Assembly (NCBI GenBank): GCA_027924645.1
Contig: BSBN01001225.1
Span: 13,844,001 to 13,908,000 of the forward strand
Direction of reading: 5' to 3'
DNA from: Cunninghamia lanceolata
Taxonomy: Eukaryota > Streptophyta > Pinopsida > Cupressales > Cupressaceae
DNA: 64,000 bases
Shown here: positions 35,455 through 46,701 of the stretch, piece by piece
How the letters are laid out: the number at the start of each line of letters is the position of its first letter
Numbering within the stretch: position 1 is the first letter of the stretch
Program-made: the position numbers and the translations under genes
The notes under the pieces: generated by a model
Seen by the model: the letters and a program-made list of their open reading frames with translations, nothing else
The model's database searches: none
Told to the model about the DNA's origin: nothing

Positions 35455-36528
35455 TGTTGATAACTGAGAGTGGGGGTGAATCAGTTATCCAAATTATTTC
35501 TTCTTTCTAAACTTTCTTATTAATTAATGCAGCATTAATTCAAACAAGCAAACATAACCATGAAATGGAGATACACATGACACAATATTTTTGACGTGGA
35601 AACCTTGTTAAGGGAGAAAACCATAGGGTGATTAACCCAAAGATTATTCTCTGTTAGAAGAATAAGGAATTACAAAATGGCACTTGCCAATTAGGGCTCA
35701 CTGTCCGAGCACACTGCTCACAAGGAGGCACACTGTCTACAAAAGAGTGTTATACAATACTTGAACTGATTGGTAACATCCACATATGCTGGATTTTAGT
35801 TCCGGTTAGGCTCAGTACACTGATCTGCTGCACTTCATCTTTCCTCTTCTCTTATGCTGCTTTCCTTTCACATACTGGACCTTCCTAACTATTTCTACTC
35901 TACTATGCTTTTATTCACATATCACATGTCACCACACAACTTCTCACAACTAAATCCATCCTATATATATATATATATCCGCATAAGTGATTTCATTATC
36001 TTTCTAGTCGGCACCCAGAATAGTCAATCTTCTCACAAACTCCGTTCTATCAGCTGAATCCTTGCACATCAAGTAATGCGGATCAAGCATATACTTGTAG
36101 AAATCATTAATCATGTCGGCCAAACATAATTCATGTCTTCATAACCTTTACCACCATCAGAAATGCATCTGGAAAATAGTCTGATGTTCAGGTCAGTTCT
36201 TCCTCTGTTCACACTGTCACTCAGGAACCCGGTACTCAAGTATTCATATCTTTTACCTCATCTATCACCGGAGGCTAAAACCTTGGAATCTATCACTCAA
36301 GGTAGTACTCTTTACTTCCCCAAATCTACACTTCACCAAGATACTTCCTCTAAGAGATCCGGACCTGTCTGTCGGACCTTGCCACATGCTCTGTTCTTGT
36401 TTATCAGACCACAACATTCTTCACTCTGACTTCCGGTAGAGACCTGCCATGTCCTGCGGATGTATGGGATGAACTTTGTTGCCATCAATGACAACAATCA
36501 TGAATCCATATAGTGTCTCTTGCCAACA
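35455..36528 (-). repeat. 5' LTR of the pol-less element
   Basis: 1,074 bp, aligned with 29237-30322. It has a longer (AT)n TATA run (35961-35978) and lacks about 20 bases near 35730. Followed by the second target-site copy, AACAT. Confidence 0.9.
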
Positions 36529-37180
36529 AACATCTTCATGCACTTCATATCCAAAATTTAGATCAGTTTTTGGAAAGTTATCACTATTAGAAGATCAATT
36601 ATTTTATCATAACAGACATTCAGATAGTCTCAGACAACCAGCTGAAGGAGAAGTCTTGCGGAGCACTTCCTTGACTTGTGGAGATAAATGTCACATCATT
36701 CAAGATAGTTTGGGACATGTCTGACCTTCCTTGAGATCCGTACCTTGTTTCATTCACTTGCAGAGGAGTACAAGTTGTTTAGGGCTGACCTATCCATGTA
36801 CACACGTAACATCTCTTTCATAGAAAATTGTAATCTTTCTTAGTTGACGTAGAGGATTCTTGTGATCTCGAGATGATATATAATCATGTAATAGATGCAT
36901 AGGAATGTAGTTAATTAGTGATAGATAGTTCATAAGTTAGATTTTCTTTTGTAAGGTGCTTCAAATCCAAATCTTGTACATATATTGTAGCTAGAGAATC
37001 AGGCCTGTGAGCCCTAATTTGTAAGCTTGCATGTTGCCAGCATGTTTGTATTTTAAATCATTGATATAGTGAATATATGAATCTCCATTCACATTCTATA
37101 GTTGAGTTGCTTCCATTGTGTTTACTCTTGCTGCACGGTCTAGACTGTTCACTCTGTGGACCCTCTTAACTGTGATTGCA
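36529..37180 (+). repeat. 5' LTR of the split gypsy element, right part
   Basis: Continues 29048-29236. It ends near CTGTGATTGCA and is followed by TGATATCAGAGTG (about 37188), a slightly diverged Met-tRNA-type primer site, and a short leader to the gag ATG at 37417. No clear TATA box; GATATATAATC near 36876 is the best candidate. Confidence 0.5.
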
Positions 37181-37416
37181 CTAAGTGATATCAGAGTGAA
37201 GTTTGAATCTATTGAGAGTAAAGTGAGTGAAGTTTAAATCCTTAGGAGTAAAGTGAGAGAACTTGGTGAAGGCATTCTGTAAGATCTTGTTGTGGATAGA
37301 TTGTCAAACCTGAGGTAGTCTATCTGTATTGTCAACCGATTGCTGATTGTGAGGTAGTTGTCACCTTGTAGCCCAATCACTGAATTTGAGGTAGTTACAC
37401 TTGATCCTAGGAAGAG

Positions 37417-38411
37417 ATGCCACTAAGGAGAATACCTACTGTTGGTCCTATGGCTAGAAGAATGGATGATATTATGAAAACAATGTGACTTCGATTAGAT
37501 GTTGTTGAAGAAGATCGAAGAAGAGGACTTACACTGAGACCTAATGTTGAAAGTGATGATGAAGAATTTTAGTCCGCTAAAGATGTTCTATATTGGAAAT
37601 TTGAATCTGGAGGAGCTGATTGATTGGATAAATGTCCTATGAAAATACTTTGAATATGAAGAAATTGAAGATCCAGAGAAGGTGAGATTTACAAAAACTA
37701 AGTTGAAAGGACATGATGCTATTTGGTGGAAAGAAGTACAATTGGATAGAAATAGAAGAGGAAGAAAGAAGATCATAAAATGGGATAGAATGATGACAAA
37801 GTTGAAGAATCAGATTATACTTGCTAACTATGAGTTGGAATTGTTGAAAATATTGTAAAACCTGAGACAAAAGGAGAAATATGTGAAGGAGTATACTGAA
37901 GAATTTCATAAGATGATTATAATGATAGGACATAGAGAAGCAAGAAAAGAGAAAGTGGCAAGATACATCAATAGACTGAGATTGAACATTCAAGAAGAAC
38001 TGAGTTTGGTGAGGATGACAACATTGGAAGAAGCATATCAGTTTGCCCTGAAGGTTGAAGAATAGTTGAAGAAAAAGCATGAGCAGAGACAAAGAGGTAG
38101 AGGAGGTAAATTTTAGAGAGGTAGAACATTTTATGGAGGAGAAAGATCATATGTAGAGTAGAACAAACAAGATAGCACATTCAAGAAGGAAGAAAGAGAT
38201 AGCAGTTCATACTGGGGAGATCATAGAACTTTCTACCGCAGAGGAAGCCCTAATTCTTACCAACATGAAGGATACAAAAGAGATGGAAGAGGATTGGATA
38301 AGAGAACATTTAGGGGAACTTGTTTTAAATGTGGAGGTGAAGGACACATAGCATTTGAATGTCATCAAGGAAGTACAACCAAGAAGATAGAGGACAGTTG
38401 AAGAGTAGCTT
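37417..38411 (+). pseudogene. Gag of the split + strand gypsy element
   Basis: ATG at 37417. After an early frameshift (37,560-37,620) the frame carries ELIDWINV and YFEYEEIEDP, then IWWKEVQLDRNRRG, a helical core, an Arg/Gly-rich basic segment and an intact zinc knuckle CFKCGGEGHIAFEC (about 38325-38366). This is the Del/CRM-like gag layout. Several TAG/TAA codons interrupt it. It is cut at 38411 by the copia element. The frame continues in phase at 45458: the insertion plus duplication is 7,046 bp, and the frame of 37883-38065 equals that of 45652-45861 after removing it. Confidence 0.82.
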
Positions 38412-39662
38412 TGTTAGATTTAGAGCAGACAACTAAGAGAGGGGAGTGAATTGGTTGTACAAAAACTTTCTTTCAATTAAACACTTAACTTTACTTTGTA
38501 ATTCAGTAGCATAATAATAAATCAATCATGGAAACATAATGCAATGAATCAAGAGTAGAAACACATTAACACATGAGACACCAAGATTTTGACATGGAAA
38601 ACCCAGTTAAGGGAAAAACCACAGGGTGATTAACCCAAGATTGTATTCTCTGTTAAAAGAATAGAAAGAACAAATGGCACATGCCAATTAGGGCTCACTT
38701 CCTGAGCACACTGCTCACAAGATGCCCACTGCCTACAAGAGACACACTATCTACAAAGAAATAAGTATCACATACTTGAACTAGAGAATACCATCTTCAC
38801 CATGCTTGAATTAGTTCCATTTAAGCCCAATACTTCTACTCTGCCTTTCTCTCTCCTCCTTGCTACCACACACTCATCTCCATAAGGACACCACTGAAAT
38901 GACTTCACAATCCCTTATTTATACAAGACATCAACTTAGGAATGATAATCTAAGTCAGCAAACATCAACAAGAACATCCGCAGGATGTGTAACTCATTCG
39001 GTCAGCCAATCTCAAGAAGAACACCATCATCCGGAAGTTATTCCTCAATTGCGAGCTCCAACTTCAATGCGGACCACCAACATGAACTAGACATGATACA
39101 AAGACCTCCACAAGCTTGCCTGAGTCACTAAGAACATCCAAACTTCATTTGCTTACTGAATTCCTTATCCCCTTGATTTGAAACCTCAAGAACACAGTCT
39201 ATCATTACTGTCATAAAGGAATAAATGCTTGTAGACCTTCAAACCATGAACCAATCAAGTTGATACTTCAAAAATACTTCCTCAACACTTCCTCAAATCC
39301 GCAAAATAGGATACTGTATTTCTGGATCTCACCAGACCTATTTGTACCACTCTATCACCACTGAACATCTACTAGAACCAGTTTTACTTGAGCGGCCACA
39401 ACTTCTTCTGATCTTCATGTAGACCTCTAAAATCTCTACTAGACCACCTTAAGACACATATCTACAAACCCTTTAAACCGAACCCTCTGATCCTCATCCT
39501 ATCTTGGACTTTTACCTTACTTTCATCACTGTTCTTTGTTGTTCCCGATTGAGACTAATTTTCTCAATATCCTCAGCACACAGCTCATCCAATCCTTATC
39601 ATTAATACAACAAGAGTATGTTGACATGAATGACAACACTAGTTATGCCCATACTTTCAACA
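38412..39662 (-). repeat. 3' LTR of the copia element
   Basis: 1,251 bp, TGTTAGATTTAGAG...CTTTCAACA on the + strand. TATAAATAA (- strand) at 38915-38923. Close to 44203-45452 throughout. Confidence 0.93.
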
Positions 39663-39994
39663 ATCTCCCCCTTTGTCATTGATGTCAACATATGATGTGA
39701 AAAATTATTTTAACCATCAAGACAAGAACTTCTCCTCACTGTCAAAACTCCCCCTATCAGCAACAACCATTCACATGTCTTCTCTCCCTTTACTGCTCCC
39801 CCTTTGATTAGCAACCACTTGTTTTTCACATGTCTTCTCTCCCCCTTTGACATCAATGGCAAAGGGCACATACTTGCAATTCCACCACTTCAGAATCATA
39901 CTTGTTGCTCCCCCTGAGTAGCAGCTCCCCATCATCAATCTGGACCACAAGATGTGACTGTGATATCCACCAGACTGATGCACATTAGTGCACC
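39663..39994 (-). promoter_or_regulatory. Polypurine tract and purine-motif cluster
   Basis: AAAGGGGGAGA on the - strand at 39664-39674 abuts the LTR. Further GGGGGAG or GGGGAG motifs lie near 39748, 39796, 39838 and 39907. The main tract sits in the loop of a 19-bp inverted repeat (39617-39635 with 39674-39692). Confidence 0.75.
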
Positions 39995-41540
39995 TTAGTT
40001 CATCACCAAAGGGGCAATAACCCCTAACTTCTCCCTAAGATACTCAAAAGAGTCCTTAGGTAGAGGTTTAGTAAAGATGTCTGCAATCCGATCCTTGGAA
40101 GGCACAAACTCCAATATGATTTCATTCTTGTTCACTTGCTCTCTCAAAAAGTGAAACTTGATGGATATGTGTTTAGTCTTTGAATGCAACACCGGATTCT
40201 TAGATATATTTATTGCACTTGAATTATCACAGAAGATTGTGATAGGTTCCTCATACTCCACTTTGATATCTCTTAGCATCTGCTTCATCCACAAAACTTG
40301 AGTACAACTACCTACTGCTGCAATATATTCTGCTTCAGTTGTAGACATAGATATTGCCTCTTGTTTCTTGCTTAGCCAAGAAACTAATCTCTTCCCCAAA
40401 AAGAATGCTCCACCACTGGTACTCTTCTAGTCATCCACATCTCCTGTGCAATCCACATTTGTATATGCATGAAGAGAGAAATCATGATCTCTAAGATACC
40501 ACATACCATACTCAACTGTCCCTTTTAGATATCTAAAAATCCTCTTGATTGCCATGACATGAGATTCTCTAGGATCAGCATGGAATCTAGCAACAAGACC
40601 AACAACCTACATAATGTCTGGTCTAGTTTGAGTGAGATACAACAGTCCTCCAATCATTGACCTATACTTTGTCTGATCAACCTTAGGAGAGTCATCATCT
40701 TTTCTCAACTTACATCCAGTTTCCATGGGAGTATTCATTGGTTTTGAGTCTTCCATCCCAAATTTCTTCAACAATTCTTTTACATATTTTGTCTGAGAAA
40801 TGAAGATTCCTTTCTTTGTTTGAGTGATTTATAGACCCAAGAAGAAATTCATTTCACCAAGCATGGACATCTCAAACTCACTTTTTATTTGATTTGCAAA
40901 AGTTTTACACATATTATCTCTTCCTCCAAAAATGATATCATCAACAAACACTTCAACAATCAAGATGTTTTCATGATCAATTTTGAAATATAAATTATTG
41001 TCAGTAGTACCTTTGTTGAAACTAATCTTCAAAAGATGCTTATCCAATCTTTCATACCAGGCTCTTGGGGCTTGCTTCAGTCCATACAGTGCTTTCTTCA
41101 ACTTGCAGACCATATCACCATGATCAGACAATTGAAATCCATCCAGTTTCTCTATGTACACTTCTTCTTCCAAGTCACCATTTAGGAAGGCAGACTTGAC
41201 ATCCGTCTGATATACCTTGAAATCCTTGAAGGTATCAAAGGCAAGAAATAATCTGACTGCTTCAATTCTTGCCACCGGAGCAAAAGTTTCTTCAAAATCA
41301 ACTCCTATTTGAGAGTAACCCTTGCAGACCAATATGGCTTTATTTCTGATTACTTCACCAACTTCATTTAGTTTGTTCCAGAAGACCCATTTTGTTCCAA
41401 TCACATTCTTGTTTTTAGGTCTAGGAACAAGATCCCAAGTGTGATTTTTCTCAATTTGCATCAGCTCTTCCTCCATTGCTTTAGTCCAATTTTCATCGTT
41501 GCAAGCTTCATTCACTCTCTTAGGTTTGATCTTTGAAATT
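39995..41540 (-). pseudogene. Copia reverse transcriptase and RNase H
   Basis: The - strand frame has the RT opening (NENWTKAMEEELMQIEKN-like, WDLVPRP, GTKWVFW), FAPVARIEAVRLFLA, TDVKSAFLNGDLEEEVYI, LYGLKQAPRAWY and the active-site FVDDIIFG. The RNase H follows: KSTSGG, then SWLSKKQEAISMSTTEAEY (Glu), ILWMKQML-like helix, FCDNSSAI (Asp), TKHISIKFHFLRE and the closing TKPLP. It copies element RNA into DNA and removes the RNA. Catalytic positions are kept; three internal stops break it. Confidence 0.9.
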
Positions 41541-42700
41541 AGACAATACTCTTCTGAATCTTGAGCAATTCTCCTTCTTGTTTGTACTCCTTTACTTTTA
41601 TCACCTATGATCTAATCTTCAAAGTGGTTCAGTCTTACATACCTTGGAACTTTGGGAAATTCTTGCATTTTTGATTCTTGATCAGGTTCATTGAAACTCA
41701 TCTCTTCTTCCTAATTTACCTGATTAGTTTGGATCTGACTTATAGAGGAGGCTTGGGCTCCTTGAATCAGAACACCATTATGATCATCTTCATCATATTC
41801 ATAAAACCTTGAGGGTTTCTCAATTCCCTCATCAACCTTCACATTTGTACTTTCTATCATCTTTCTCAGTCTCTTGTTATAACACTGATAAGCTTTGCTT
41901 TGAGTAGAGTAACCCAAGAATATTCCTTCATCACTTCTAGCATCAAACTTTCCTAGATCTTCATCTCTTTTAATGTAACATTTGCTACCAAAAACTTTGA
42001 AGTACCTCACAGTAGGAGTGATGCCAAACCAAAGTTCATAAGGAGTCTTATAGGTATTGCTTCTGATTTGAACTTGATTGAGAGTATAGACTGTAGTGCT
42101 GACAACTTCTCTCCAATAGATCTGAGGAACATTTGCTTCCATCATCATGGTCCTAGATGCTTCCTAGATGGTCTGATTCTTTCTCTCAACTACTCCATTC
42201 TATTGTGGAGTCCTAGGAGCAGACAACTGTCTCTTAATTCCATGTTTCTCACAGAAATCTATGAACTCACCGGATGTGAATTCTCCACCTCTATCAGACC
42301 TTAGACATTTCAATTTTAATCTAGTTTCATTCTTTACCATAGCCTTGAATATTTTGAATTTCTCAAGAGCTTCTAATTTCTCTTTCAGAAAGGTTACCCA
42401 CATCATTCGGGAATAGTCATCAATTAGTAAAATGAAGTATCTATCACCTTGCACACTCCTGATTCTTGCCGGACCACAAAGATCAGTATGAACTGAGTCC
42501 AATAATCCGGAGGAATATTTTTCCTTTCTTTTAAATGAGACTCTGCTTTGTTTTCCCAACTGACATTCCTTGCACAAACTATTTGTAGGCTTCACCAATT
42601 TTGGAAGATCTCTTACAGCCTGAGTATTACTTATCTTGATGATATTATCAAAATTCACATGACACATTCTCCTATGTCATAACCAACTCTGATCAACTTG
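41541..42700 (-). pseudogene. Copia integrase
   Basis: The HHCC zinc domain end is seen (LCKECQLGKQ), then SGLLDSVHTDLCGP (first Asp), LIDDYSRMMWV, SDRGGEFTSGEF (second Asp) and, after a TAG at 42198, the third catalytic position NGVVERKN (Glu). The C-terminal part has YELWFG, RYFKVFGSKCY and the DEGIFLGYS strand. The core triad is intact. Stops fit Gln. Confidence 0.88.
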
Positions 42701-44160
42701 AACAAATAAACAACTTTTACTAGTGCCAACTAAATGGAAGATGTTACCTTTTGTTTGGGTACCAGATGCAATCTCTATTCTAAAACTCTCAAAGATCTTG
42801 CATTTCCCATTTTTGAATCTGAGATCATAGCCTTTGTCCACCAACTATCCAACACTGAGAAGATTGTTCTTCAATCCTTCAACATACAGTACATTACCAG
42901 TTTTGTTCCTTCCATCAAAAGAAATAGTTCCTCTACCTCTGATTCTACCAGCAGAATTATCACCAAATTTTACCACTCCTCCTTCATACCTTTCCAAATC
43001 TATGAATTTACTTTTGTCACCTGTCATATGGTGAGAGCATCCACTGTCAATGACCCAATCATCCTTTTCTTCAACTTGGGAAGCCAGAGCTCTTTCTACA
43101 ACTTTATGATTGACAGATTTAGAGGGCATTGGATCTTCTTCCTTGATGGCAATGAACACCCAATCACTTCTGGATTTGTCTCCTGTCTCTAATTCATCGT
43201 CTGTTACTCCTTCACTATTATCTTCCTCATGAACATAGTAATAGTTCTTTTGGAACCTTGAACTATTAGGATTTGGCCTTGAAAATCTTTCCGGACACTT
43301 TGAGGAAAAATGACCAATCTTATTGCGGTTAAAACACTTAAAAGACAATTTTCCTTCATACTTACTGGATCCTCTTGGTAGTCTTTTTGCAATAAGGGCT
43401 TCAAGTTGAGCAGTTTCTGCTTCCTCTTCTTCTAGGTCTTTGCTTTCTTTTACATACCATGAGAGTTTCCTTGAAGAGTTCTCTCCTGGATCAAACCTTT
43501 GTTTACCTTTCACAGAGGCACTGGCTTTGAATGCAAATTCAGTCTTAGGAGGGGTATCTCTAAACTTGGTCATTTCAAATGCAACCAATTTACCAGCCAA
43601 TTGATCTCTTGTGATAGTTGTATGGGCTCTGAATTCTTCAATGGAAGCTACCTTGATTTTATAAGAAGCAGGAAGGGATCTGAGAATTTTTCCAACAATC
43701 TCATTTTCATCCAAGACTCCACCAGCATTTCTAATTCCACAAACAAGCTCATTTACTCTTGGCATAAAAGTAGTGATATTTTCATCTTCTCTCATCATCA
43801 GATTTTCAAATTTTCCTTTCAGACTTTGTAACCTTGCACATTTAACATACTTGTCTCCTTCATGCAGAAGTTCCAGTTTTTCCCAAATCTCAAAAGTAGT
43901 TGGTAGGTCAATAACATTTGAAAGCTCTGAATTAGATAATGCACTTAGAAGAGCTTCTATAGTTTGTAGATTGTTTTCAACATCTGTGATTTCATTTGGG
44001 GTTTTTGGACCAGAGGTGTATACTTTGTTGTAACCATGGTCCGGTATGCCATTCCGATACATTGCAAGTGACATTTCATGCGACCTTTCCAAAGATTGAA
44101 ATTGGTTCCATCAAACTTCAGACTATCCTTCTTGTAAGATGTCATTCTGGATCTCCTCAA
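42701..44160 (-). pseudogene. Copia gag and protease start
   Basis: Begins near 44160 (TSYKKDSLKFDGTNFNLWKGRM, the capsid start of plant copia gag), shifts frame near 44090, then runs as UBN2-type capsid helices to a knuckle CFNRNKIGHFSSKC at about 43320. The second zinc cysteine there is Arg (TGC to CGC). The protease has the active site WVIDSGCSHHMTGD and the flap-side LKNNLLSVG at 42850, followed by a TAG. Confidence 0.88.
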
Positions 44161-44188
44161 GTGGTTAAGCTCTTTTTAGAGGAACCTT

Positions 44189-44200
44189 GCTCTTATACCA
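44189..44200 (-). promoter_or_regulatory. Primer-binding site of the copia element
   Basis: TGGTATAAGAGC on the - strand, one mismatch (C to A) from the Met-tRNA site TGGTATCAGAGC, two bases from the LTR. Confidence 0.82.
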
Positions 44201-44202
44201 AT

Positions 44203-45452
44203 TGTTAGATTTAGAGTAGACAACTGAGAGGGGGGGTGAATTAGTTGTACAAAAACTTTGTTTCAATTAAACACTTAACTTTACTGTGTAATTTAGTAGC
44301 ATAATAATAAATCAATCATGGAAACATAATGCAATGAATCAAGAGAAGAAACACATTAACACATGAGACACCAAGATTTTGACATGGAAAACCTGGTTAA
44401 GGAAAAAACCATGAGGTGATTAACCCAAGATTGTATTCTCTGTTAGAAGAATAGAAAGAACAAATGGCACATTCCAATTACGTCTCACTACCTGAGCACA
44501 CTATTCACAAGAGGCCCACTATCTACAAGAGACACACTGTCTACAAAGAAATAAGTATTACATACTTGAACTAGAGAATAGCATCTTCACCATGCTTGAA
44601 TCAGTTCCATTTAAGTCCAATACTTCTGCCTTGCCTTTCGCTCTCCTCCTTGCTACCACACACTCATCTCCAGAAGGACACAACTGAAATGACTTCGCAA
44701 TCCCTTATTTATACAAGACATCAACTTAGGAATGATCATCTAAGTCGGTAAACATCAACAAGAACATCTACAGGATGTGTAACTCATCCGTTCAGCCAAT
44801 CTCAAGAAGAACACCATCATCCGGAAGTTATTCCTCAATTGCGAGCTCTAACTTCAATGTGGACCACCAACATGAACTAGACATGATACAAAGACCTCCA
44901 CAAGCTTTCCTGAGTCACCAAGAACATCCAAACTTCATTTGCTTACTAAATTCCTTCTCCCCTTCATCTGGAACCTCGAGAACATAGTCTGTCGTTACTG
45001 TCATAAAGGAATAGATGCTTGTGGACCTTCAAACCATGAACCAATCAAGTTGATACTTCACAAAGACTTCCTCAACACTTCCTCAAATCTGTAGAATAGG
45101 ATACCACATTTCTGGATCTCACCAGACCTATTTGTACCACTCTGTCACCATTGAACATCTGCTAGAACCAGTTTTACTTGAGCAGCCACAACTTCTTTTG
45201 ATCTTCATGCGGACCTCTAAAATCTCTACTGGACCACCTTAAGACACATATATACAAACCCTTTAAACCGTATCCTCTGATCCTCACCCTATCTTGGACT
45301 TTTACCTTACTGTCATCATTGTTCTTCGCTATTCCTGATTGAGACTAATTTTCTCAATATCCTTAGCACACAGCTCATCCAATCCTTATCATTAATGCAA
45401 TAGGAGTATGTTGACATCAATGACAACACTAGTTAGGCCCATACTTACAACA
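44203..45452 (-). repeat. 5' LTR of the copia element
   Basis: 1,250 bp. TATAAATAA (- strand) at 44705-44713. Carries the arm TATGTTGACATCAATGACA, which pairs perfectly with 39674-39692, whereas the 3' LTR arm has one mismatch. Confidence 0.93.
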
Positions 45453-46701
45453 AGCTTATGTAGAAGAACTTGTTGGATCACCTAGTTCAGTTGGTAAACC
45501 TGAGAAAGGAGAATCACTAGTCATGAGGAGAGCACTATTTCAAGTAGAGACAAATGAGGAACCACCACAGAGGAAAAGTTTGTTCTAGACTAGATGCAAA
45601 TCAAGAGGTAAAATTTGTAGGGTTGTAATTGATAGTGGTATTTCTAACAATTTGGTTTCAGAGGAGATAGTGACTAAGCTGAAGTTGGAGAGATTAAAAC
45701 ACCCTAAGCCATATCAGATAGCATGGATTCAAGATTATCATAAGGTACTGGTGATTGAACAATGTTTGGTGAAATTTCATATTGGATTGTATCATGATGA
45801 AGTATTGTGTGATATTATGCCTATGGATGTATGCCATATATTGTTGGGTAGACCATGGTAGTATGATAGAAAAGAAATACATAATGGAAGAAAGAATACA
45901 TATACTATAACATCAAATGGAAAGAGAATTATTTTGATTTCTTTGGAAGATGAACCTAAGGGTGAAGTATGTGGAAATGCTAGAATCTGTTTGGTTGATG
46001 GAAGAAAACTTATGGATGGTTTGAGATATGAGAATATGTGTTATGCTTTGATTCCTAAGAAGCCTGAAACCCTAAAGACAAAGATTGAAGAATCACAATC
46101 AGAGGAGATAACTGAATTGGAGATAGAGTATGAAGACATCATATCAGATAATGTACTTGAAGGATTTCCACCAATAAGGAGTATTCGTCATCACAAGGAT
46201 CTTATACCTAGAGCTAGTGTGCCTAACAAAGCAACACACATAATGTAACCAACAAAGAAAGAAGATTTGAATAGATAAATACAAGATTTTTTGAGGAAAG
46301 GTTTGATCAAAGAAAGCTTGAGCCCTTGTGTAGTACTTGTTATGTAAGCACCAAATAAGGATGGAGAATGGAGAATGTGTACAAACTCTAGAGCAATCAA
46401 CAAGATCACAATTAAGTATAGATTTCTATTACCTAGGATGGATGACATTATGGATTGTATGAGTGAAGCAAAATATTTTACAAAGATAGACTTGAAAAGT
46501 GGATACCATCATTTTAGAATCAGAGAAGGAAATGAGTGGAAGACAACTTTTAAGACAAATGAAGGATTGTATGAATAGTTAGTGATGCCTTTTGGATTGA
46601 TAAATGCACCAAGTACTTTCGTGAGATTGATGAATGAAGTTTTGAATAAATTCTTGGGTAAGTTTGTTATTGTATATCTAGATGATATTATGATTTTTCA
46701 G
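45453..46701 (+). pseudogene. Protease and reverse transcriptase of the split gypsy element
   Basis: Resumes the gag frame after the copia insertion and stays in one frame to 46701. The protease active site is VVIDSGISNNLVS (about 45625). The RT has [54 protein letters not shown] and the YLDD active site (about 46677-46688). Its stops are TAG/TAA at likely glutamines, plus one TAG for the conserved Trp before LVMPFGL. The element is cut off right after IMIF; the rest of RT, RNase H and integrase are absent from the window. Confidence 0.88.

Larger units (their letters stand above)
29237..36528 (-). mobile_element. Pol-less LTR retrotransposon with gag remnant and unidentified ORF
   Basis: 7.3 kb. 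Both LTRs (29237-30322 and 35455-36528) begin TGTTGATAACTGAGAG on the + strand and end TTGCCAACA. The target duplication is GACAT/AACAT, one base different. On the - strand the order is primer site, gag coiled coil with CCHC knuckles, long ORF, purine tracts, LTR. No protease, integrase or RT motif occurs between the LTRs. Over the first 230 bases the two LTRs differ at about ten places by eye, mostly transitions, so the insertion is moderately old. It lies inside the 5' LTR of the split gypsy element. Confidence 0.88.
38412..45452 (-). mobile_element. Full-length Ty1/copia retrotransposon
   Basis: 7,041 bp. The LTRs are 38412-39662 and 44203-45452, and the target duplication AGCTT is perfect (38407-38411 and 45453-45457). 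Primer site and purine tract are present. The - strand order gag, protease, integrase, RT, RNase H is the copia order. A single frame covers about 44090 to 39995 with one frameshift near 44090. Stops at TAG 42845, 42198, about 42170, 41711, about 41609, 40609 and 40429, TAA 40829 and a TGA near 42676 mostly fit Gln or Trp. It is the best candidate supplier of enzymes for the pol-less neighbour. Confidence 0.93.
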
